The notes beneath the pieces were generated by a model. The model did no database searches, was not told the DNA's origin, and saw nothing but the letters and a program-made list of their open reading frames with translations. The translations under genes and the position numbers were made by a program. From contig JAKAJF010000027.1 in the NCBI GenBank assembly GCA_021813875.1, forward strand, positions 1 to 10,170: a stretch of DNA of 10,170 bases, written 5' to 3'. Position 1 is the first letter of the stretch. Each line of letters begins with the position of its first letter. Origin of the DNA: a bacterium. Lineage in GTDB: Bacteria; Patescibacteriota; Patescibacteriia; Patescibacteriales; JAKAJF01. Of the stretch, positions 1 through 4,686 are shown piece after piece.

Positions 1-144
1 GACGATTCATACAGGATCATTTCGTCCAAGAAGGGCGCCAATGGCTATAAGGTCTATTGGAAGGCCGGCAAATATCATGAGGAGATGATAAAAAAAGGAG
101 GACATAAACCATTGAAGGAGCTTTTATCGAAGGATGCAGGATAA
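1..144 (+). CDS. C-terminal fragment of an unidentified protein
   Basis: An open frame runs in from the left edge and ends at a TAA at 142-144, giving 47 residues. The fragment is rich in Lys and Gly, reads KVYWKAGKYHEEMIKKGG in its middle, and ends in KELLSKDAG. No start is visible and I do not recognise a family. It is followed 47 nt later by another unknown gene on the same strand, so the two may be co-transcribed. The codon use (GGC, AAG, GCC) resembles the housekeeping genes further right, which supports a real coding end. A stretch inside it (92-105) repeats the ribosome-binding region of the next gene. Nothing can be said about function from this piece alone. Confidence 0.55.
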   Translation, partial: DDSYRIISSKKGANGYKVYWKAGKYHEEMIKKGGHKPLKELLSKDAG

Positions 145-191
145 TTCTCTTAGGAAAGAGAGACCGAAACAGAGACAAAAAGGAGGACATC

Positions 192-614
192 ATGCTTGAT
201 AAGGCCTTAAAAAGGCTTCTTAATTTTGATCCTTGGAAGGGCAGCTGCAGGAAGTCTTTTGAGGAAATCAATGGAAAAAAATTTGAAGTGAGAAGCTATG
301 GCCTCTGCCAATTCGAGGAAGTTGCTTTTTTATGGCCGGACGGTAAAAGGTTTTATAGACTGAAAAGGGACCTGAAGATCTGGGCCAAGGAAGGAGACGA
401 AAAAACGCCCCGGATCGAATATTTCAACGGCAGGGAAAAGCGACGATACTTGGGACCGCAAAATTGCTTTGTCGAGTTTTGCGAGACGATCAAGCGTTGT
501 CAGAAACCGAGCGACCAAACGTTTTTACTTGTCGGCCAAGCCCTGAAGTTGGAAGAAGGCATTCTCGATCTTTACATCAAATTTTTAAAGAAATTTTTCT
601 ATCCCGAAGCCTGA
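192..614 (+). CDS. hypothetical protein, 140 aa, basic, five cysteines
   Basis: This is a complete ORF with ATG at 192 preceded by AGGAGG at 181-186, five bases from the start. That is the strongest Shine-Dalgarno in the window and fixes the start. The product is basic and soluble, with no signal peptide or clear membrane segment, although the C-terminal 30 residues are hydrophobic and aromatic (FLKKFFYPEA end). Residues 31-65 (FEVRSYG, then FLWPDGKRFYRLKRDLKIW) suggest a small beta-rich fold. Cysteines lie at 19, 39, 92, 97 and 103, and the 92/97/103 cluster could bind metal, though the spacing is not a classic zinc motif. I do not recognise the family. A terminator overlaps the stop codon, so the gene probably ends a transcription unit that begins left of the window. 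Confidence 0.75.
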   Translation: MLDKALKRLLNFDPWKGSCRKSFEEINGKKFEVRSYGLCQFEEVAFLWPDGKRFYRLKRDLKIWAKEGDEKTPRIEYFNGREKRRYLGPQNCFVEFCETIKRCQKPSDQTFLLVGQALKLEEGILDLYIKFLKKFFYPEA

Positions 615-633
615 CGAAGGCTTTATTTTTTTC
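607..633 (+). terminator. rho-independent terminator after the 140-aa gene
   Basis: A 6-bp stem AAGCCT (607-612) / AGGCTT (618-623) with a 5-nt loop is followed by a T-rich tract (TATTTTTTTT). The stem includes the TGA stop of the upstream gene, a common compact arrangement. Confidence 0.75.
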
Positions 634-676
634 TTTAGATTAAATCTTCCTTATAATCTTTATCTCCTCTTCGGAT

Positions 677-827
677 AATTTACGCTCCGCAAGGGCCCCT
701 CCGCAGCGTTCCGTTTATCCCGATGTCATTCCGGCCTCCGAGCCGGAATCCAGTTTAATGGCCCGCATGTAGAAGACGTGCCTCAGGCGGGGTCCTGACC
801 AGACGAAATTTACGCTCCGCTAAGGGC
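677..827 (+). repeat. pair of ~20-bp direct repeats (677-696 and 807-827)
   Basis: AATTTACGCTCCGCAAGGGC at 677-696 recurs at 807-827 with one inserted T between CCGC and AAGGG. The second copy lies just inside the left end of the composite palindromic element. The first copy may be the scar of an earlier insertion or a truncated copy of the same element. Confidence 0.7.
728..749. repeat. dRS3-like palindrome ATTCCGGC-6-GCCGGAAT
   Basis: A perfect 8-bp inverted repeat, ATTCCGGC (728-735) and GCCGGAAT (742-749), flanks a 6-nt spacer, inside the context GTCATTCC...GGAATCCAG. This shape (ATTCC, spacer, GGAAT) is found in dispersed intergenic repeats of several bacteria, for example the Neisseria dRS3 type. 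It is not followed by a T tract, so it is not a standard terminator. Confidence 0.65.
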
Positions 828-1216
828 AACTTTTTTAGAAAAAGTTGCACAAAAAGCGCTCGCGAAGGAAAATCCAGGATTTGTTCGTGAAAATTCCTAA
901 GAAGATTTCAAACTTCCCCGGGTCAAGCCCGGGTTCGAACAGTGAAATGCTTCTAAGGAATTTTCACTCCAAATTAATCCTGAATTTTCCTACGTTCGCC
1001 TAAAAAATGCATTTTGAATTCTAAATGCGAGCATTGAAAAATTTTGGAATGATTATGAGCGTAAAAAAGCGTGTAAAATTTTTTTGTTTGAAGCGCAAGC
1101 GAGTTTAAAATTTTACTAGCTTTTATAGCGAATAATCCAAAATTTTTTCTTAGCTCGCGCTTTTGTCCCGCTTTTCTAAAAAGCGGGCCCCGTCCGGGCA
1201 GGACCCGCCGGAGGCA
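779..1216. repeat. ~440-bp composite palindromic element (MITE-like or structured RNA)
   Basis: The ends form a terminal inverted repeat: 779-805 and the reverse complement of 1191-1216 agree at 23 of 26 aligned bases with one gap (core TGCCTC.GGCGG.GTCCTG). Inside each end sits a short perfect hairpin with a three-base loop: 826-848 (10-bp stem, loop TAG) and 1167-1187 (9-bp stem, loop CTA, the complement of TAG). Two large internal hairpins follow. The first pairs 866-881 with 976-991 (15/16), 887-904 with 950-967 (17/18) and 905-910 with 943-948, and its loop carries CCCGGG twice (917-922, 928-933). The second pairs 1027-1082 with roughly 1107-1158, including a perfect 10-bp block, 1073-1082 with 1107-1116. 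No ORF of note lies within it. It carries no transposase, so if mobile it would be non-autonomous. It could instead be expressed as a branched RNA. Confidence 0.75.
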
Positions 1217-1235
1217 AATGACTCAATAGAACCCT

Positions 1236-1285
1236 CTCTCCTTTATAAGGAGAGGAATCTCTGCCCTCCCCTTATGCAAAGGGGG
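1236..1285. repeat. two small GC-rich hairpins in the gap before the membrane-protein gene
   Basis: CTCTCCTT (1236-1243) and AAGGAGAG (1247-1254) form a perfect 8-bp stem with loop TAT. CCCCTT (1268-1273) and AAGGGG (1279-1284) form a 6-bp stem with a 5-nt loop. Neither is followed by a T tract. Hairpins of this CTCTCCTT/AAGGAGAG style recur as intergenic repeats in many bacteria. The rest of 1217-1327 shows nothing else that I can name. Confidence 0.5.
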
Positions 1286-1327
1286 TAAAATTGGTCGCAA
1301 GGTAGAGTAGGGGCTCCTCCTAATATG

Positions 1328-1336
1328 TGATATAAT
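1328..1336 (+). promoter_or_regulatory. extended -10 promoter (TGATATAAT)
   Basis: TG-A-TATAAT at 1328-1336 is a perfect extended -10 for the housekeeping sigma factor, 32 bases before the ATG at 1369. No good -35 lies 17 bases upstream (TAGGGG at 1308-1313), which extended -10 promoters tolerate. Transcription would start near 1343, leaving a short AT-rich leader that can fold as AATTTTATT/AATAAAATT. Confidence 0.65.
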
Positions 1337-1368
1337 AAAATTAACTAATTTTATTTAAAATAAAATTT

Positions 1369-1689
1369 ATGAAATTATGGAAAGCTATTTTATTGGTGTT
1401 TTTAATAATGTTCCTTATAGGAAGTTTATCAGAGGTGTCTAGTGAATTAGCCGCCTTTTTTTGGTTTCTGTTTGTAATAGTTACATCCATTTGGATCTAT
1501 ATTGATGCAAAAAAATTAGATGTCGAAAAATATAAATCTTTTTATGCTATGCCACCAATCCTATTAGCAACTTGGACTTGGCCATTTTGGTTTATTACTT
1601 TAATTGGCTACTTAAATTTAAAATATAAAATAAAAAACAATTTAATTCCCTTAAAAGACAGATATCAAAATCCACAACAAATTAAATAA
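1369..1689 (+). CDS. small AT-rich membrane protein, 106 aa, unknown function
   Basis: The protein has about three hydrophobic segments, at roughly residues 4-22, 28-48 and 60-84. A short charged loop (YIDAKKLDVEKYKS, about 44-57) lies between the second and third, and the tail is basic and polar (KYKIKNNLIPLKDRYQNPQQIK). The arrangement of a short loop with D-A-K followed by a Trp-rich, Pro-containing helix resembles many uncharacterised small integral membrane proteins, but I cannot assign a family. Codon use is strongly A/T-ending (AAA, TTA, ATA), unlike the GC-rich housekeeping genes on both sides, so recent acquisition is possible. It has its own extended -10 promoter and no Shine-Dalgarno. 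The stop overlaps the first bases of a terminator, so it is monocistronic. It lies next to the composite palindrome. Confidence 0.7.
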   Translation: MKLWKAILLVFLIMFLIGSLSEVSSELAAFFWFLFVIVTSIWIYIDAKKLDVEKYKSFYAMPPILLATWTWPFWFITLIGYLNLKYKIKNNLIPLKDRYQNPQQIK

Positions 1690-1723
1690 AAAAAGAATCC
1701 CAAGTGCTCGGGATTCTTTTTTT
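1688..1723. terminator. bidirectional terminator between convergent genes
   Basis: AAAAAAAGAATCCC (1688-1701) and GGGATTCTTTTTTT (1710-1723) are perfect complements around an 8-nt loop. A tracts and T tracts lie on either side, so the hairpin can stop transcription from both the membrane-protein gene and the minus-strand yqeY. Confidence 0.9.
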
Positions 1724-1726
1724 ATT

Positions 1727-2179
1727 TTATTGACCTAAAACTTTTTTAACCATCTCGCCGACTTTCTTGCCGTCGGCCTTGCCTTTGAGCTTGGCCATGG
1801 CCTGACCCATTATCCGGCCGAAATCTTTGGCTTCGCTCGCCTCGGCCGTTTCGCGGACGATCCTTTCGATCTCTTCGTCCGAGAGCTGTTCGGGCAGGTA
1901 ATGCTCGAGAATGCCGACCTCTCTTTCTTCCTTGTCGGCCAAATCCTGACGGCCCCCGGCCAAATAAGCTTCGATCGAGTCTTTCCTCTTCTTGACTTCG
2001 CTCGAGACGACCTCGACGACCTGCTCATCCGTCAGACTGACATCCGACTGATCACGCAATTGGATCTCCTTGTTCTTGATGGCGCCCGCGAGCATCCTAA
2101 GGACTTGCAAAGTGAACCCGTCCTTGGCACGCATGGCTTCCTTCAGGTCTTCGGAAATATTTTCCTTAAGCGTAGGCAT
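1727..2179 (-). CDS. yqeY: GatB/YqeY domain protein
   Basis: This 150-residue protein matches the usual length of free-standing YqeY proteins, which resemble the C-terminal tail domain of GatB, the tRNA-dependent amidotransferase subunit. Visible family features are an N-terminal helical part beginning LKENISEDLKEAMRAKD, the LRMLAGAIKNKEI stretch at about 27-39, and the C-terminal FGRIMGQAMAKLKGKADGKKV segment (about 119-139), typical of the GatB/YqeY tail. The role is unproven, and an RNA-binding or tRNA-related task is inferred from the GatB relationship. The gene starts four bases after rpsU ends, the conserved rpsU-yqeY pairing of many bacteria, so the two are very likely co-transcribed. 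No Shine-Dalgarno precedes the ATG at 2179, so translational coupling to rpsU is plausible. A terminator follows directly. Confidence 0.9.
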   Translation of the reverse strand: MPTLKENISEDLKEAMRAKDGFTLQVLRMLAGAIKNKEIQLRDQSDVSLTDEQVVEVVSSEVKKRKDSIEAYLAGGRQDLADKEEREVGILEHYLPEQLSDEEIERIVRETAEASEAKDFGRIMGQAMAKLKGKADGKKVGEMVKKVLGQ

Positions 2180-2183
2180 ATGG

Positions 2184-2429
2184 TTACCATTTTCTGCGAG
2201 GCTCTTCTTTGTATTTGCCGATCTTCTTCAAGTACTCTCGCTTGGAATGCAGTTTCCTTCCAACCAAGGCCCTGAGCTTCTGCTTGTTCTTATTGATCTT
2301 CGGGGCGACATGCTGCCTTTGGCGGACTTCATATAGTTTGCCGCTCTGCAGCAGTCTTTTGTTGAATTTTCTCAAAAAACTTTCAAAGCTCTCGCCTTTC
2401 TTCCTCTTTGAGTCAACCACAAAACTCAC
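2184..2429 (-). CDS. rpsU: 30S ribosomal protein bS21
   Basis: The protein has 81 residues, mostly basic. The N-terminal half carries the bS21 signature: a short beta segment (SFVVDSKRKKGES), then FESFLRKFNKRLLQSGKLYEVRQRQ at about 15-39, which matches the conserved helix that contacts the 16S rRNA 3' region in the small subunit. The C-terminal 40 residues (KNKQKLRALVGRKLHSKREYLKK) are Lys/Arg-rich and extend beyond the E. coli protein. The start codon is GTG at 2429, chosen because it places the conserved SFVV strand at the N terminus and has AAAGG just upstream, one of only two ribosome-binding-like sequences in the window. A strong promoter lies upstream, and yqeY follows within four bases. 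Confidence 0.92.
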   Translation of the reverse strand: MSFVVDSKRKKGESFESFLRKFNKRLLQSGKLYEVRQRQHVAPKINKNKQKLRALVGRKLHSKREYLKKIGKYKEEPRRKW

Positions 2430-2486
2430 CTTACCTTTCTAGAAAATAAATAAAATTTATTAATAATTAAAAATTTTAACAATCAA

Positions 2487-2515
2487 AGTTTACCTTTTTT
2501 AAGCCTTTTTGTCAA
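2487..2515 (-). promoter_or_regulatory. sigma-70-type promoter for rpsU-yqeY
   Basis: Read on the minus strand, a perfect -35 TTGACA (2510-2515) is followed by a 17-base spacer and the -10 TAAACT (2487-2492, 4 of 6 consensus). It lies three bases past the hisS stop, so rpsU-yqeY has its own promoter and need not depend on hisS transcription. The predicted leader is about 50 nt and almost entirely A/T. Confidence 0.75.
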
Positions 2516-2517
2516 AC

Positions 2518-3876
2518 TTACTTCTTATTCTCATTATTGAGGCGCTTCTCGAGCTCCTGTCTGATCTTCTTGTAATCGATGACTTCCTGGATGCCTGACT
2601 CCATGTCGCGGATGAGCATAGTGCCGTCAAGGATCTCTTTCTGCCCCAGAATCAGGCTGAATTTGGCGCCCACCCGGTTGGCTTCCTCGAGCTGGGCCTT
2701 GAGACTATCCTTGGTGAAGGCCTGCCTGACGTTGAAGCCGCTGCGCCTCAACTCCTCGAAAAGGCCGAAGACTTTGCGCCTGGCCTGATCGCCCAATTGG
2801 GCGATGAAGATGACATTCTCGTCTTCCTGCTTCAAGGGGATGTTCTTTTCCTTGACCTTAGAGATGACCCGCTCGACGCCGAGGGCGAAGCCACAGGCCG
2901 GGGTCGGCCGGCCGCCCATGAATTCCACCAAATCGTCGTAACGCCCGCCGGCACCCAAGGCTGTCTGCCGGCTCTCTTCGCCATCCATCGGCCAGATCTC
3001 GAAGACGGTACGGGTATAATAATCGAGACCGCGAACCAGATAAGTGTTCAGGTTATAAGGGATGTCCAGTTCGTCGAGGTATTCCAAGACTTTGGTGAAA
3101 TGGTTCTTGCAGTCGTCGCAGAGATAATCGACGATCTGGGGAGCGTCGGTCCTGACCTCCACGCATTTCTCTTCTTTGCAATCCAAGAGACGCAAAGGAT
3201 TCTTGGCCAGCCTCTTGTTGCAATCGGGACAGAGCTTGGCCCGCTTACCTCTTTCTTTATAGAAAGCGATCAGCTTGTTGGAATATTCTTTGCGGCATTC
3301 CTTGCAGCCGATGCTGTTGATCTGCACCTGGACGTCGATCTGCAGTTCTTTGAAAAAATTATAAGCCAGAAGGATCAATTGGGCGTCCGCCACCGGACTT
3401 TCTTCGCCGAACATCTCGAGATCGATCTGGCTGAACTGCCTGTACCGGCCCGCCTGCGGCTTGTCATGCCTGAACAGGGGCCCGAGCCAGAGCATCTTGA
3501 TCGGCTGGGGGAAGTTAAACATGCCATGCTCGATATAAGCTCTGACCAGGCTCGGGGTGGCTTCAGGCCTCAAGGCGACCTTCTCGCCGCCCTTGTCGAC
3601 GAAGGCGTACATCTCTTTGGTGACGATGTCACTCGTCTCCCCGGTGGTACGTTCGTACATGTCGGCCGGCTCCAGTATAGGAGTATCGAGCCTCTTGAAA
3701 CCGTAAGTCCTGGCCAGGTCGATGGCCTTGCTCTTCACCAGGTCCCAATAGCGGTACTCGTCGAAGAGCACATCCTTCATGCCTCTCAGCCGGGAGAAGC
3801 TTTTGCGCTTCTTGGCCGGAACGGCTTCTTTCTCTTTCTTATTGTTATTTTTTTTGATTTTAGCGGGTCGAGGCAT
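2518..3876 (-). CDS. hisS: histidine--tRNA ligase (HisRS)
   Basis: This class II synthetase charges tRNA-His in the cytoplasm. All class II motifs are visible: motif 1 around KRLDTPILEP (61-70), motif 2 at FRHDKPQAGRYRQF (135-148), the histidine-specific LVRGLDYYTRTVFE (280-293), and motif 3 ALGAGGRYDDL through GFALGVERV (306-337). An anticodon-binding domain occupies roughly 355-440. Between motif 2 and the histidine motif lie eight cysteines: CxxC at 191/194, CxxC at 216/219, 233 and 238, and CxxC at 253/256, probably zinc-binding as in a subset of bacterial HisRS. The first ~27 residues are a Lys/Asn-rich extension before the usual start region RLRGMKDV. The ATG at 3876 was kept because the frame is open and lepB ends only eight bases upstream. 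A start at Met33 would cut into the conserved N-terminal RGMKD motif. No Shine-Dalgarno is seen. Confidence 0.95.
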   Translation of the reverse strand: MPRPAKIKKNNNKKEKEAVPAKKRKSFSRLRGMKDVLFDEYRYWDLVKSKAIDLARTYGFKRLDTPILEPADMYERTTGETSDIVTKEMYAFVDKGGEKVALRPEATPSLVRAYIEHGMFNFPQPIKMLWLGPLFRHDKPQAGRYRQFSQIDLEMFGEESPVADAQLILLAYNFFKELQIDVQVQINSIGCKECRKEYSNKLIAFYKERGKRAKLCPDCNKRLAKNPLRLLDCKEEKCVEVRTDAPQIVDYLCDDCKNHFTKVLEYLDELDIPYNLNTYLVRGLDYYTRTVFEIWPMDGEESRQTALGAGGRYDDLVEFMGGRPTPACGFALGVERVISKVKEKNIPLKQEDENVIFIAQLGDQARRKVFGLFEELRRSGFNVRQAFTKDSLKAQLEEANRVGAKFSLILGQKEILDGTMLIRDMESGIQEVIDYKKIRQELEKRLNNENKK

Positions 3877-3884
3877 ATGGAAAT

Positions 3885-4457
3885 TTAAGGATTAATATTT
3901 TGATAGGACTGGCCCTCAAAAAGGGTGACGCGGTTGAACGGCCAGCCGCGGAAGAGGACCCGCCCGACGATGAAGCTCTTGTCGACCGGTCCGAAGCTGC
4001 GGGAATCCTTGGAGGAATTGCGGTTATCCCCGAGGACGAAGAACTGGCCGGGACCGACAGTGATCGGTTCGTCGGTCAGGCTGTAGGTCTTATTGTCCTC
4101 TGGGATGTAGGGCTCGTCCAGGGCGACCCCTTCCGGATGTTCCTTGTTGATGATATAGACCTTGCCGTCCTGGAATTTGACCTGCTCTCCGGGCAGGCCG
4201 ATGACTCTTTTGATGAAAAATTCCTGCGGATTCTTGGGATAACGGAAGACGATGACGTCTCCCCGGTGGGGATTATGGAAGCGATAGCTGATCTCATCGA
4301 TGATCAGATATTCATGATCATAGAAATTCGGTTCCATCGAAGCTCCTTTGACATAGAAGGGCTGAATCAAAAAATAGCGGATAGGGATGATGATGACCAG
4401 GGAAATGACGACAATTTTGATAAGTTCAAACAAAAAAACAAAAAAATTTTTGACCAT
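3885..4457 (-). CDS. lepB: signal peptidase I
   Basis: This membrane-anchored serine protease cleaves signal peptides from secreted proteins at the outer face of the cytoplasmic membrane. It has 190 residues, a typical size for the short Gram-positive-like form. A single membrane anchor spans about 5-29. The catalytic Ser40 lies in GASMEPNF and the general base Lys83 in FFIKRVIGLPGE. The conserved box GDNRNSSKDSRSFGPV lies at 143-158. HRGDVIVF (64-71) is the third family box. The reading frame starts at ATG 4457 with no Shine-Dalgarno. hisS begins eight bases after its stop, so the two form an operon under the promoter at 4488-4516. The complete catalytic dyad and all boxes suggest a functional enzyme. 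Confidence 0.95.
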   Translation of the reverse strand: MVKNFFVFLFELIKIVVISLVIIIPIRYFLIQPFYVKGASMEPNFYDHEYLIIDEISYRFHNPHRGDVIVFRYPKNPQEFFIKRVIGLPGEQVKFQDGKVYIINKEHPEGVALDEPYIPEDNKTYSLTDEPITVGPGQFFVLGDNRNSSKDSRSFGPVDKSFIVGRVLFRGWPFNRVTLFEGQSYQNINP

Positions 4458-4487
4458 TAGTTTTTAAAAAATTGTTATAGCATATTT

Positions 4488-4516
4488 ATTATAACAAATA
4501 ATAAATCAAAAATCAA
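4488..4516 (-). promoter_or_regulatory. promoter for lepB-hisS
   Basis: Read on the minus strand, TTGATT (4511-4516) is followed by a 17-base spacer and a perfect TATAAT (4488-4493) preceded by TG one base upstream, giving an extended -10. The predicted start is near 4481, about 24 bases before the lepB ATG. The leader is AT-rich. Confidence 0.75.
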
Positions 4517-4520
4517 ACGC

Positions 4521-4613
4521 GCCGGCTTTTGAAAAAAGCCCCCTTCTGACGGGGCCCGGCAAAACGGCAAAGCCGGGCCGGCGGAAGCTTCTTCAAAGTT
4601 GCAAAAACTGCTC
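4521..4613. repeat. GC-rich hairpin cluster resembling an end of the composite palindrome
   Basis: GGCTTTT (4524-4530) and AAAAGCC (4534-4540) form one stem. GGCCCGGC (4553-4560) and GCCGGGCC (4572-4579) form an 8-bp stem with an 11-nt loop. The tail AAAGTTGCAAAAACTGCTC (4595-4613) matches AAAGTTGCACAAAAAGCGCTC at 841-861, next to the left subterminal hairpin of the 779-1216 element. I read this as a degenerate fragment of the same repeat family. It sits between the divergent promoters of lepB and the LCP gene. Confidence 0.5.
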
Positions 4614-4627
4614 AAAGCCGTTATAAT
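4599..4627 (+). promoter_or_regulatory. promoter for the LCP-der unit
   Basis: TTGCAA (4599-4604, 4 of 6 consensus), a 17-base spacer and a perfect TATAAT (4622-4627) point to a start near 4634, about 53 bases before the LCP ATG. The -35 lies inside the repeat-derived sequence at 4595-4613. Confidence 0.7.
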
Positions 4628-4640
4628 AAAAAGGACTTAA

Positions 4641-4670
4641 AGAACTGTCGACCCACCAAGCGATAGTTCT
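4641..4670 (+). promoter_or_regulatory. hairpin or operator in the LCP leader
   Basis: AGAACTGTCG (4641-4650) and CGATAGTTCT (4661-4670) form a 10-bp inverted repeat, with one G-U pair if transcribed, around the 10-nt loop ACCCACCAAG. It would occupy about +8 to +37 of the predicted LCP transcript. There is no T tract directly after it, so it is more likely a regulatory RNA hairpin or a protein-binding site than a terminator. Confidence 0.5.
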
Positions 4671-4686
4671 GTTTAATAAAAACAAA

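Noticed and set aside
916..940. tRNA-like T-arm (GGGTTCGAAC)
   Set aside because: The TTCGAAC is not followed by a sequence complementary to the preceding GGG stem, and no acceptor, D or anticodon arm can be drawn. It is part of the loop of the large hairpin.
2797..3888. 363-aa open frame on the plus strand opposite hisS
   Set aside because: It is the antisense shadow of hisS, whose class II synthetase motifs are unmistakable. The long open frame reflects codon bias. The same applies to plus-strand 3900-4460 opposite lepB and minus-strand 6803-7453 opposite der.
4458..4520. T-box or other riboswitch upstream of lepB-hisS
   Set aside because: The predicted leader is only about 24 nt and lacks a T-box motif, specifier stem or terminator.
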